From NCBI RefSeq assembly GCF_030719035.1, contig NZ_CP132203.1:6947001-7011000 (forward strand): a DNA stretch of 64,000 bases, in the 5' to 3' direction. The position numbers and the translations under genes were made by a program. How positions within the stretch are numbered: the stretch's first letter is position 1; each line of letters starts with the position of its first letter. The notes below the pieces were generated by a model, which was not told where the DNA came from, ran no database searches, and worked only from the letters and a program-made list of their open reading frames with translations. Positions 52,840 to 61,792 of the stretch are shown in pieces. This DNA comes from Hahella sp. HNIBRBA332. GTDB taxonomy: Bacteria > Pseudomonadota > Gammaproteobacteria > Pseudomonadales > Oleiphilaceae.

Positions 52840-54057
52840 ATGAAAACCGAAATCCACGCTAAATATAAGAACACGCCAGAAGGCGATGAAGCGGAAAAAA
52901 TTATTCGTTCCTGCGTGCATTGCGGCTTTTGCAACGCTACCTGTCCTACCTATCAGGAACTGAGTGATGAGCGGGATGGCCCCCGGGGGCGCATCTATCT
53001 GATAAAGCAGATGCTGGAGACGGATGAGGCGTCGGAGAGCACCCGCCTGCATTTGGATCGTTGTCTGACTTGTCGAAGCTGTGAAACCACCTGCCCCTCC
53101 GGCGTTGAATACGGCAAGCTGCTGGATATCGGCCGCGGCGTGGTGGAGAAAAAAGTTCCTCGCACCTGGCGCGAGCGTCTATTGCGCAAAATTCTGCTTT
53201 TGCTGTTGCCTTACCCGCAGCGTTTCGGTTTCCTGATCGTCGTCGGTCAATGGGTGAGACCGGCGCTGCCGGAATATCTGCGCAAGAAAATTCCTGAGAA
53301 GCAGGTGCCGATCACCTGGCCGCCCCAACGTCAGCCCAGAGTGATGATGGGGCTGCACGGCTGCGCCCAAAGCGTCACCACGCCCAACACAAACGCGGCG
53401 GCGGCGCGGGTGCTGGACCGGCTTGGCGTCAGTCTTATCGCCTCAAACGAGGCGGGCTGTTGCGGCGCCGTCAGCTACCATCTGGGCGCGCAGGATGAAG
53501 GCAAGCGTTTGATGAAAAAGAACATTGACGCTTGGTGGCCTGCCATTGAATCCGGTTTGGAAGCGATTGTTATCACCGCTTCAGGGTGCGGCGAGTTGGT
53601 GAAAGAGTACGGGCATATTCTGAAGGATGATCCTGAGTACGCGGAAAAGGCTCATAGAGTGTCGCAAATGACCCGTGATCTTAGCGAGGTGGTGGTGGCG
53701 GAGGATCTGTCTGTCCTGTCTATAAAAAGGAACTACTCGAAAATCGCCGTGCATTGCCCCTGTACGTTGCAGCATGGGCAAAAACTGCCAGGAATTGTAG
53801 AAAAGATTCTGACCGATGTTGGATTTGATCTCGCCTCGGCGCGAGACAAGCACCTGTGTTGCGGGTCCGCCGGCGCCTATTCACTGCTGCAACCGAAGAT
53901 GAGCCGTCAGTTATTAAAGAAGAAGGTCGCAGCGTTGGTGCAGGATGATCCTGATACCATTGTCACTGCGAATGTGGGGTGTCAATTGCATCTGGCGTCC
54001 GAGGCGAGAGTGCCGGTCAGGCACTGGATTGAGATCATGGACGAAGCGCTGGGATAA
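52840..54057 (+). CDS. glcF: Glycolate oxidase iron-sulfur subunit GlcF
   Basis: A 405-residue electron-transfer subunit with two N-terminal [4Fe-4S] ferredoxin motifs (CVHCGFCNATCPTY and CLTCRSCETTCPSG). Two CCG domains follow, seen in NEAGCCGAVSYH and HLCCGSAGAYSLLQ. It passes electrons from GlcD/GlcE toward the quinone pool. It ends the glcDEF operon and converges on an exporter gene. Confidence 0.96.
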   Translation: MKTEIHAKYKNTPEGDEAEKIIRSCVHCGFCNATCPTYQELSDERDGPRGRIYLIKQMLETDEASESTRLHLDRCLTCRSCETTCPSGVEYGKLLDIGRGVVEKKVPRTWRERLLRKILLLLLPYPQRFGFLIVVGQWVRPALPEYLRKKIPEKQVPITWPPQRQPRVMMGLHGCAQSVTTPNTNAAAARVLDRLGVSLIASNEAGCCGAVSYHLGAQDEGKRLMKKNIDAWWPAIESGLEAIVITASGCGELVKEYGHILKDDPEYAEKAHRVSQMTRDLSEVVVAEDLSVLSIKRNYSKIAVHCPCTLQHGQKLPGIVEKILTDVGFDLASARDKHLCCGSAGAYSLLQPKMSRQLLKKKVAALVQDDPDTIVTANVGCQLHLASEARVPVRHWIEIMDEALG

Positions 54058-54077
54058 GCCAGAATTAAAGCGGAGAG

Positions 54078-54094
54078 GCAGGCGTTACGCCTGC
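54078..54094. terminator. Hairpin between glcF and exporter gene
   Basis: GCAGGCG and CGCCTGC form a 7-bp stem whose TTA loop is the stop codon of the exporter gene. Without a T tract it is at best a weak bidirectional terminator. Confidence 0.35.
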
Positions 54095-55344
54095 GCTCCC
54101 ATCAGCGTCTGCTTGGGTTTGCGTATTTTCAAAATAATGAAAATACCGGTGTAAACCATGGCGATACACCACAGAGAACTCATCAAGGTATACGCCAGAT
54201 AAAGACACACCAATGCCCCCAGTCCCGGCAAAATACGGTCCTTGCCTCGGAACAGGCGTACGGCGGAGAGCATCGTCAGCAGGTAAACCAGCACGATCAT
54301 GCCGTTGGCCATGCGAATCAACTCTTCCAGAGGCACTTGCAACACGGAGAAGACAAGCAGGCTCGCCGCGCTGGCGATGGACATGGCGAGCACTGCATTC
54401 GCCGGCGCGCCATGGCGGTTGACCTTGCCCAAAGCAGGATAGGTTGCGCCGTCCTTACCCAGGCTCCATAACATGCGTGAAGAGCCCGCCAGATAGATGT
54501 TCATGGTGGCGACGCAGGACAGGAAGCCAAACAGTCCAATCAACAGCTTGCCGTGGCCGCCGATTAGCGCATCGAACAGATACACCATGGCGGGGCCGGA
54601 ATAATCCGCGCCTAACGCGTAATGCAGCGTCACCCAGCTACCCATCCAATACACCAGTCCGACCAGCGCTACGCCGATAATCAGGCACAGAGGAAAGTCC
54701 CGCTCAGGATTTTTGAATTCTGTCGATAAGTGGGCGAGGGTTTCAATGCCGATAAAGCTCCAGAACGCGAGCCCCGCCGCCGCGCCAACCTGCTCCCAGT
54801 TGAAAGAGGTGGGCTCAGCAGGGATCGGCGGAATGACGTCGAACCAGGCCAGCACGGACAGCAGCACCACAATGCCGCCGACACTGAAGGCGATGACGGT
54901 TTGTAAGGAGCCTGATAGTTTGACGCCTCTTAGGTTAACCCACAGCATGCCCGCCACCAGCGCCAGTTTGACGGCGAGGAGTTCAGCCGGCGTCAGTGCG
55001 ACCAGAGAGGTGAGAAACCAGCCCGCCATTTCCATTGCAGCGGGCAGCCCTACCGGCACCAGTGCTAATAAAACCCAGCCTATGATGCGGCCCTGCGTCG
55101 CGCCAAAGGCGGAATGCACGTAATGAGAGGCTCCGCCGGCGTGGGGATAACGTTTGCCCAATCTGGCGAAAGCGAAGGCGATGGGAATAATGGCGAACAC
55201 TAGTAAACCCCATCCCCACAGCGCGTTGGCGCCGGACTGTTTGACCGTGAGCTCGGGAACGATAAAGACGCCGGTCCCCAGCAGGGCGGACACCAAGATA
55301 CCGAGACCCTGACTGAAACTGAGCGAGCGGTGGAGCGACTGCAT
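54085..55344 (-). CDS. APC-family amino-acid exporter, YjeH-like
   Basis: A 419-residue inner-membrane protein with about twelve helices. The N-terminal LSFSQGLGILVSALLGTGVF then IVPELT closely resembles YjeH, the methionine and branched-chain amino acid exporter, and the length is the same as I recall for YjeH. FWSFIGIETLAHLSTEFKNP is the APC helix-6 motif. I start at ATG 55344 because the 55 residues before it are not YjeH-like. It is divergent from an Lrp-type regulator, a common pairing for amino-acid exporters. Confidence 0.88.
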   Translation of the reverse strand: MQSLHRSLSFSQGLGILVSALLGTGVFIVPELTVKQSGANALWGWGLLVFAIIPIAFAFARLGKRYPHAGGASHYVHSAFGATQGRIIGWVLLALVPVGLPAAMEMAGWFLTSLVALTPAELLAVKLALVAGMLWVNLRGVKLSGSLQTVIAFSVGGIVVLLSVLAWFDVIPPIPAEPTSFNWEQVGAAAGLAFWSFIGIETLAHLSTEFKNPERDFPLCLIIGVALVGLVYWMGSWVTLHYALGADYSGPAMVYLFDALIGGHGKLLIGLFGFLSCVATMNIYLAGSSRMLWSLGKDGATYPALGKVNRHGAPANAVLAMSIASAASLLVFSVLQVPLEELIRMANGMIVLVYLLTMLSAVRLFRGKDRILPGLGALVCLYLAYTLMSSLWCIAMVYTGIFIILKIRKPKQTLMGAQA

Positions 55345-55566
55345 GATAATTTTCCTTGAGGTGTATGCGGGGTCTATCGAGTGCGTCGTGCTGTCAATGA
55401 CGAGATGGCGACGGACCTTTGCAATAATAATCAAATCCTTCGTTGCAAATTGCGGCTTTACGCCGCCAAAATGCCGGTTTGATCGGCATAACGTCGGCGC
55501 GTCGCCCAAATAGGGGTGAAACGGTGCTTGATAGTTGATTTGTCGAGTATTTTAGTGGGAGAGCCT

Positions 55567-56001
55567 GTGGACAAATTTGATGAAAAAATTCTTCAGTTAT
55601 TGCGTGAAAACGCGAGACAGCCGGTGTCAGCCATCGCGGAAAAAGTAAGCCTGTCCCGCTCGGCGGTGACCGACCGTATTCGCAAAATGGAGGAGACGGG
55701 AATTATCCGCGGCTACCAGGTGCTCGTCACGCAGGCGCGGGAGGATCAGGTTTCAGTGTATCTGGAGATCAGCTATAACGAAATTCAATGTACGGAAATG
55801 GCGCAGATACTCAGAACCATTCCTGAAATCAAAGTGTGCCACGGCGTAGCAGGGGACACGGATATGATGTTATTCCTGAAGGCGCCGAATATGGCGCGGA
55901 TTCATGAAATCCGCGATCGTCTTACTGCTATTCCCGGTGTGGGGAAAATCAAAACCCACGTCGTCATGTCGGAGTACATCAACGAGTTTCTTAATGCCTG
56001 A
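55567..56001 (+). CDS. Lrp/AsnC family transcriptional regulator
   Basis: A 144-residue regulator with an N-terminal helix-turn-helix (LQLLRENARQPVSAIAEKVS, then LSRSAVTDRIRKMEETGII). A C-terminal RAM amino-acid-binding domain follows (IPEIKVCHGVAGDTDMMLFL). I start at GTG 55567 after GGGAGAG. It is divergent from the YjeH-like exporter, which it probably activates when amino acids accumulate. That regulation is inferred from position. Confidence 0.9.
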   Translation: MDKFDEKILQLLRENARQPVSAIAEKVSLSRSAVTDRIRKMEETGIIRGYQVLVTQAREDQVSVYLEISYNEIQCTEMAQILRTIPEIKVCHGVAGDTDMMLFLKAPNMARIHEIRDRLTAIPGVGKIKTHVVMSEYINEFLNA

Positions 56002-56006
56002 GGGCG

Positions 56007-56453
56007 TTAGCCATACCCTCGCGCCATGAGCACGCCGCATAACGGAATAAGCAGAACCAGCAGCATTTGCGCATGGATTGCGCGGGTGACTCTGCGGCGG
56101 GTGTCGAAGCCAAGCTCCGGTGTTTGTCCGGCCTGAATTGGCTTGCGCCAACGTAGAAACTGTACTGTTGGATAAATGGAAATCAGCCCGGCGATAATGA
56201 ACAACGCAAGTTTGCTCCAAAAGAAGAAGTTGGAAAAATAGTACGCCTCGCCTTTCTCGAAAAATACCCTCGCAAATCCGCTTAACAAGACCGCCAGTGC
56301 GCTAAGTCCAAACCATCGATCCGTCGCCAGCAACGCTTTGGCGGTATCTCGTGACCAATTCATACTCAGGATTTTACGCTCTTGCAGCAACAGACTGACC
56401 AGCGCAAAGATGCAAATAAAGTGGAGCCAGGATAGAGCGATGGAAAGGAACAT
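56007..56453 (-). CDS. DUF2214-type small membrane protein
   Basis: A 148-residue protein with four membrane helices (about 2-22, 48-64, 76-96, 128-146). The start LSWLHFICIFALVSLLLQE and FEKGEAYYFSNFFFWSKLAL fit the DUF2214 family. The function is unknown. It converges with the Lrp gene, with 5 bp between stops. Confidence 0.78.
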   Translation of the reverse strand: MFLSIALSWLHFICIFALVSLLLQERKILSMNWSRDTAKALLATDRWFGLSALAVLLSGFARVFFEKGEAYYFSNFFFWSKLALFIIAGLISIYPTVQFLRWRKPIQAGQTPELGFDTRRRVTRAIHAQMLLVLLIPLCGVLMARGYG

Positions 56454-56699
56454 GGCGTGATTTCCTGTTTATGTTGTCGGTGAAAATATTGTGTGATTAA
56501 AATGTTTTCTGTGTCAACAATGTTGACGCTTATGGATTTGCGCCCCACACTTATCAGAGATATCCGGTTTGAAGCGGTGTTTAACGCTTAACTTCGGACG
56601 CATCGCAGGAAACGGCGTAAAGCTGCTGTGGATCATGGGAGAGACTTTGAGATGGATTTATCCTGAACCAATAAACACGAATAAGTAGAAGAGAGTAAG

Positions 56700-57344
56700 G
56701 TGAGTAATTTGAGAGAAGCTGTCGCAGGCGTTGACGCGCACCAGCCCTACCATCACGGCAACCTGCGGAATGAGTTGCTGGACAAAGCCCTGGCGCAGCT
56801 CAAGCAGGTTGGGCCGGACAAGATCAGTCTGCGGGCGCTGGCGCGTGAAATCGGCGTGTCGCAAACCGCCCCCTATCGCCACTTCGCGGACAAGAATGCG
56901 TTGCTGGCCGCTCTGGCGGCGCAGGGGTACAGAGAGCTGCAACGGGTCACCCAGGAAGCCGCTGACGCACACAACGACCCATCGCAACAACTTTGCCACT
57001 CCGGCAATGCCTATATTCAATTCGCGCGAGATAACCCTGAACTTTATAAGTTGATGTTCGGGCCTGTGATCGCCTGTCCGATGGATTATCCGGAATTGGC
57101 GGAAGCGGGCAGTAGCGCGTTTCAGGTTATCCTGAACATCGCTACAAAAGGCGTCAGCGAAGGCGTATTTACTGACCGGGATGTCTCTCTGATCGCCCAC
57201 GCCGCCTGGTCAATGGTGCATGGCATCGCCAGTCTCTGGATAGACGGAATGTATAAATGCACGGAGAGCAGCGGCGAAAAATCCATGATTCTGGATTCGT
57301 TGAAAATCTCTCTATACGGCATTTTGAAAAGGGACGGAGAGTAA
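56700..57344 (+). CDS. TetR/AcrR family regulator
   Basis: A 214-residue regulator with an N-terminal TetR helix-turn-helix (ISLRALAREIGVSQTAPYRH, then FADKNALLAAL). The C-terminal ligand domain (LYKLMFGPVI, HAAWSMVHGIASLWIDG) is of the WHG type. The start is GTG at 56700. Its target is unclear. The nearest candidate is the divergent DUF2214 gene. Confidence 0.88.
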   Translation: MSNLREAVAGVDAHQPYHHGNLRNELLDKALAQLKQVGPDKISLRALAREIGVSQTAPYRHFADKNALLAALAAQGYRELQRVTQEAADAHNDPSQQLCHSGNAYIQFARDNPELYKLMFGPVIACPMDYPELAEAGSSAFQVILNIATKGVSEGVFTDRDVSLIAHAAWSMVHGIASLWIDGMYKCTESSGEKSMILDSLKISLYGILKRDGE

Positions 57345-57354
57345 GACTGGAATA

Positions 57355-57375
57355 CGGCGGGAGCCTGTCCCGCCG
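57355..57375. terminator. Hairpin between TetR and pfp genes
   Basis: CGGCGGGA and TCCCGCCG form an 8-bp G+C-rich stem with a 5-base loop between convergent genes. No T tract follows on either strand. Confidence 0.4.
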
Positions 57376-57408
57376 GTTACACGATATACGACTCGCTTTA
57401 GAAATACG

Positions 57409-58671
57409 TTAAACGTTGAAAGAATGAGCGAGCTTCTTCGCCACTAACTGATTTTTCAGCTTCACGTAGTCTGGCACGCCGTTTTTGTAAGGCGGATACG
57501 ACTCGCCCTGAATCAATGGCTGCAGGTAGCGACGCGCTGCTTCAGTAATGCCGAAACCATCTTCGGTAATAAACTCTTTCGGCATCTTCTTTTCCACATT
57601 GGCGATTTTCGCTAAGGGCGCTTCGCCAATCGACCACTTATAAGGGCTGTCCTGCTCCCGCACAATCACCGGCATTACCGCGTTTTTACCCGCCAGGGCC
57701 AGATCCACGGCGGCTTTGCCCACGGCGTAGGCCTGATCCAGGTCGGTGGCGGAAGAGATGTGGCGGGCGGAGCGCTGCAGATAGTCCGCCACTGCCCAAT
57801 GGTATTTATAACCCAGCTCGCTTTTGATCATGTTGGCGATGAACGGCGCCACGCCGCCCAATTGCGTGTGCCCGAAAGCATCGGTCACGCCGGCGTCGGA
57901 CAGGAAGCGTCCGTCCGCATATTGCGCGCCTTCCGACACCACGATGGCGCAGTAACCGTCGCGTTTGACCACTTCATCCACGCGGCGAAGGAAGCTGGCT
58001 TTATCAAATGGCGTTTCAGGGAACAGGATAATCTGCGGCGCCCCGCCTTCTTCGCGTTGCGCCAGTCCCGCCGCCGCCGCAATCCAGCCGGCGTGGCGCC
58101 CCATCACTTCCATGACGAAAATCTTGGTGGAGGATTCGCACATGGATTGGATATCCAGCGAGGCTTCCATAATAGAAGTGGAAATATATTTGGCGACGGA
58201 GCCGAATCCCGGGCAGCAGTCGGTGATGGGCAGGTCGTTGTCGACGGTTTTGGGGATGCCGATACTGATGATCGGGTAACCCAGCTGCTCGCTGATCTGA
58301 GAGACTTTGTAGGCGGTATCGGAGGAATCGTTGCCGCCGTTATAAAAGAAGTAGCCAATATTGTGCGCCTTGAAGACTTCGATCAGGCGCTCGTATTCAG
58401 CTTTGTGGGTTTTGATGTCTTTCAGCTTGTAGCGGCAAGAGCCGAAAGCGCCGCCGGGAGTATGCTTCAGCGCGGCGATGTCCGCGTCGCTCTCCAGGCT
58501 GGTGTCGATCAATTCTTCACGCAAGGCGCCGATAATGCCGTTGTGGCCGGCGTAAACTTTGCCGATTTTATCGTAGTGGGCGCGAGCTGTTTCCAGTACG
58601 CCACAGGCAGAAGCGTTGATGACCGAGGTCACACCGCCGGACTGCGCATAAAACGCGTTTTTAACCGTCAT
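57409..58671 (-). CDS. pfp: Pyrophosphate-dependent 6-phosphofructokinase
   Basis: Phosphorylates fructose 6-phosphate, reversibly when PPi is the donor. The 420-residue PFK-family protein has YNGGNDSSDT (N114, D115), where ATP enzymes have GGDGS, and IPKTVDND with K141, where ATP enzymes have a glycine. Aspartate 115 and lysine 141 are the known markers of PPi use. Substrate residues appear in MEVMGRHAGWIA. It is monocistronic and divergent from mpl. The donor is predicted from these residues. Confidence 0.88.
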   Translation of the reverse strand: MTVKNAFYAQSGGVTSVINASACGVLETARAHYDKIGKVYAGHNGIIGALREELIDTSLESDADIAALKHTPGGAFGSCRYKLKDIKTHKAEYERLIEVFKAHNIGYFFYNGGNDSSDTAYKVSQISEQLGYPIISIGIPKTVDNDLPITDCCPGFGSVAKYISTSIMEASLDIQSMCESSTKIFVMEVMGRHAGWIAAAAGLAQREEGGAPQIILFPETPFDKASFLRRVDEVVKRDGYCAIVVSEGAQYADGRFLSDAGVTDAFGHTQLGGVAPFIANMIKSELGYKYHWAVADYLQRSARHISSATDLDQAYAVGKAAVDLALAGKNAVMPVIVREQDSPYKWSIGEAPLAKIANVEKKMPKEFITEDGFGITEAARRYLQPLIQGESYPPYKNGVPDYVKLKNQLVAKKLAHSFNV

Positions 58672-58969
58672 ATTCGTTGTCGCCTCTCGTCGTCTTATGG
58701 GCGCGAATCATACGCGAGTTTATTGCCATTTTCATGTCCCCGCTCAGCCCCCTCGAATTTTCTTAAATTTCCTCAATAGATAGGGCCATTTCCGGTCCGG
58801 CGCTGGCGCTTAGGGAACCCGTCAGTAATAATTGACCGATATGCTCCTGAAGCTCAGTTTTCTGAAGTTCAATTCGCAATCTGCGCCAAACAGACCGCCT
58901 GCGTTGGCGGCCGGACGAATGAGACACTGATTCTTTTCACAGATTAAAAGATAGCGATTAGCAAGAAAC

Positions 58970-60343
58970 ATGCATGTACACATACTAGGCATTTGCGGGA
59001 CTTTCATGGGTAGCCTGGCGTTGCTCGCCAAGGAAATGGGATACAAGGTCAGCGGGTCCGACAAAAATGTATATCCTCCCATGAGCACGCAGCTGATGGC
59101 GCAGGGAATAGAGTTGCGCGAAGGGTATGACCCATCCCATCTTGATCCCAAACCCGACCTTATTATTGTCGGTAACGCCATGAGCCGGGGTAATCCGCTA
59201 GTGGAGTATGTTCTGGATAAAGGCCTGCCTTACACCAGCGGCCCACAATGGCTGGCGGAGCACGTACTGCAGGAGCGCTGGGTATTGGCGGTGGCCGGCA
59301 CTCACGGCAAAACCACCACCACCAGCATGCTGGCCTGGGTTCTGGAACAGGCCGGTCTGGCGCCGGGCTTTCTGATCGGCGGCGTTTCCCAGGGATTTGA
59401 TGTTTCCGCCAGACTGGGCGACACCTCCTTTTTCGTCATCGAAGCGGACGAATACGACAGCGCTTTCTTTGACAAGCGCTCCAAGTTTATTCATTACCGT
59501 CCGCGTACATTGATCATCAACAACATGGAATTTGATCACGCGGATATCTTCCGTGATCTTGGCGATATACAGCGCCAGTTTCATCATGTCGTGCGCACCG
59601 TGCCGCGCCAGGGGCTGGTCATTACGCCCACGCAGACACCCGCTGTTGAAGAAGCTATAGCGATGGGATTGTGGTCGCCGCGCCAGACTTTCTCTTTGAG
59701 CGACGAGCAAGCGGATATTCGGGCTAAGTGCCTGGCGGAAGACGGCAGCCGTTTCGAAGTGTTCTTAAACGGCGAGTCATGCGGCGTTGTGGAGTGGGGC
59801 ATGAGCGGCGCTCACAACGTACAGAATGCGTTGGCCACACTGCTGGCCGCTCGCCATATTGGTATCCGGCCGCAAAACGCGATTCCGGCTCTGTCCGATT
59901 TCCCCGGGGTTAAGCGTCGGCTGGAAAAACTGGGCGAGCGCAACGGCGTGGTCGCCTACGATGATTTCGCGCATCATCCCACCGCGATTCAATTGACGCT
60001 GGAAGGGCTGCGCAAGCGGGTTGGCGATGCGCCGATCTGGGCGGTCATTGAGCCGCGCTCCAATACCATGAAAATGGGCGTGCATCGGGACACATTATTA
60101 GCGTCTGCGGAGCTGGCGGATCATGTGGTCTGGGCCAATCTGGATAGCTACGAATGGCTGGATGCAGCTGTGCGTAATGCGGCGCCCAAGCACCAGTGCA
60201 TGGGCAATGTTGACGATATCACCCGTTTGCTTGCCGACGTGAAAGGGCCCGCTCATATCGTCCTTATGAGCAACGGCGGATTCGCGGGGTTGCCTGCGAA
60301 GCTGAAAAGCATGCTTGCCGAGGAAGAGGCGGTGTCGTCGTGA
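58970..60343 (+). CDS. mpl: UDP-MurNAc:L-Ala-D-Glu-mesoDAP ligase
   Basis: Reattaches the recycled murein tripeptide to UDP-MurNAc in the cytoplasm. The 457-residue Mur-ligase fold has the N-terminal HILGICGTFMGSLALLAKEM, the ATP site AGTHGKTTTTSM (109-120), EADEYDSAFFDKRSKF and YDDFAHHPTAI. The GTFMG sequence near the start separates Mpl from MurC. Its stop overlaps the GTG start of ubiX. Confidence 0.95.
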   Translation: MHVHILGICGTFMGSLALLAKEMGYKVSGSDKNVYPPMSTQLMAQGIELREGYDPSHLDPKPDLIIVGNAMSRGNPLVEYVLDKGLPYTSGPQWLAEHVLQERWVLAVAGTHGKTTTTSMLAWVLEQAGLAPGFLIGGVSQGFDVSARLGDTSFFVIEADEYDSAFFDKRSKFIHYRPRTLIINNMEFDHADIFRDLGDIQRQFHHVVRTVPRQGLVITPTQTPAVEEAIAMGLWSPRQTFSLSDEQADIRAKCLAEDGSRFEVFLNGESCGVVEWGMSGAHNVQNALATLLAARHIGIRPQNAIPALSDFPGVKRRLEKLGERNGVVAYDDFAHHPTAIQLTLEGLRKRVGDAPIWAVIEPRSNTMKMGVHRDTLLASAELADHVVWANLDSYEWLDAAVRNAAPKHQCMGNVDDITRLLADVKGPAHIVLMSNGGFAGLPAKLKSMLAEEEAVSS

Positions 60344-60978
60344 CGTTTAAGGAGCCGATTACTATAGCGATCACCGGCGCGTCAGGTTTTCAGTATGGCT
60401 GGCGCTTATTGCAGGTGTTACTGCAAAAACAGCATCAGGTTTATTTGATGGTGTCGAAGGCGGCGTATGTGGTCGCCAGTGTGGAAGCCGATATCAAACT
60501 GCCCGGCCAGGCGGCGAAGCTGGAACAGGCGTTGACCGAAGAGTTTGGCGCGGCGCCTGGGCAATTGCGTGTCTTCGGCAAAGAGGACTGGATGTCTCCC
60601 GTGGCTTCCGGCTCCGGTTCTCCAGCGAGAATGGTGGTCTGTCCCTGTAGTACGGGAACCCTATCCGCCGTGGCGACCGGCGCGAGTAATAATCTCATTG
60701 AGCGCGCTGCGGACGTTGTGTTGAAGGAGCGCAAGCAACTGATTCTGGTGCCGAGAGAAAGCCCGTACTCCACGGTGCAACTGGAAAACATGCTGAAGCT
60801 GTCGCAAATGGGCGTCACGATTTTGCCTGCATCTCCCGGTTTCTATCACAAGCCGGCATCGGTGGAGCAGATGATCGACTTCATCGTCGCCCGCATTCTG
60901 AATCACCTCGGCATTGACCAGGATCTGACTCCTGCGTGGGGCAGGGTCTCCTCGACTCCCGGCGACGACGATTTCTGA
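60340..60978 (+). CDS. ubiX: Flavin prenyltransferase UbiX
   Basis: Makes the prenylated FMN cofactor for UbiD in ubiquinone synthesis. The 212-residue flavoprotein has ITGASGFQYGWRLLQVLL, the VVCPCSTGTLSAVATGASN loop and ERKQLILVPRESPYS. The start is GTG and overlaps mpl by 4 bp, an order I recall from Pseudomonas as well. Confidence 0.94.
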   Translation: MTFKEPITIAITGASGFQYGWRLLQVLLQKQHQVYLMVSKAAYVVASVEADIKLPGQAAKLEQALTEEFGAAPGQLRVFGKEDWMSPVASGSGSPARMVVCPCSTGTLSAVATGASNNLIERAADVVLKERKQLILVPRESPYSTVQLENMLKLSQMGVTILPASPGFYHKPASVEQMIDFIVARILNHLGIDQDLTPAWGRVSSTPGDDDF

Positions 60979-61027
60979 TCCTCGTCGCCCGTCTGTATTT
61001 AAAAGATCTAATATTGCGAGCCGTATT

Positions 61028-61789
61028 ATGAGTATTGATTGGAACATCACTCCCGCCGCAATCTGGCGACAATTCAAAGGCAGCCTGCGCGCCGTACGTG
61101 AAATTGACCCTGTTCGTTTTGATGAGCTATTGAATGTGGATCGTCAGAAAGCGGCTCTGCAGCGCAATACAGAGCGCTTTCTGGCGGGCAAACCGGCTAA
61201 CAACGCCTTGTTGTGGGGCTCCCGTGGCACAGGTAAGTCATCGCTGATCAAGGCGATGTTGAATGAATATTTCCCCCAGGGACTGCGTGTCATTGAGGTG
61301 GATAAAGACGATCTGATTTACCTGCCGGAAATCGTCGATGAAGTGCGGGATTTACCTCAGCGTTTCATCATTTTTTGCGACGATTTGTCGTTCGAAGCGG
61401 GTGAGAAAACCTACAAAGTCCTGAAAAGCGTTCTGGAAGGTTCCATCGAACTGCCGCCGAAAAACGTGCTGATCTACGCGACCTCCAATCGTCGTCATTT
61501 GATGCCTGAGTACATGTCGGAAAACCTGGAGACCAAGCTGGTCAATAATGAAATTCATCAGGGTGATTCGGTAGAGGAGAAAGTCTCGCTGTCGGACCGC
61601 TTTGGCTTGTGGCTCTCTTTTTATCCATTCAACCAGGACAGTTATCTGGATATTATCGATCATTATTTTCATGACTATACCGGCGATCGCGAAGCGCTGC
61701 ACAGACTGGCTATTCAATTCGCCACATCCAGAGGCGGCCGCAGCGGTCGGGTGGCGTATCAATTCTTCAAACAACATAGCGAAAACTAG
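61028..61789 (+). CDS. DUF815 AAA-type ATPase
   Basis: A 253-residue P-loop ATPase of the DUF815 family. Walker A is GSRGTGKSS (64-72), Walker B FIIFCDDLSFE and the sensor region LIYATSNRRHLMPE. It is of full family length. The family's task is not established. It lies 49 bp after ubiX and 3 bp before the next gene. Confidence 0.88.
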   Translation: MSIDWNITPAAIWRQFKGSLRAVREIDPVRFDELLNVDRQKAALQRNTERFLAGKPANNALLWGSRGTGKSSLIKAMLNEYFPQGLRVIEVDKDDLIYLPEIVDEVRDLPQRFIIFCDDLSFEAGEKTYKVLKSVLEGSIELPPKNVLIYATSNRRHLMPEYMSENLETKLVNNEIHQGDSVEEKVSLSDRFGLWLSFYPFNQDSYLDIIDHYFHDYTGDREALHRLAIQFATSRGGRSGRVAYQFFKQHSEN

Positions 61790-61792
61790 TCG

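Noticed and set aside
57760..58779. A 339-codon open frame on the + strand
   Set aside because: It is antisense to the phosphofructokinase gene and has no motif or ribosome binding site.
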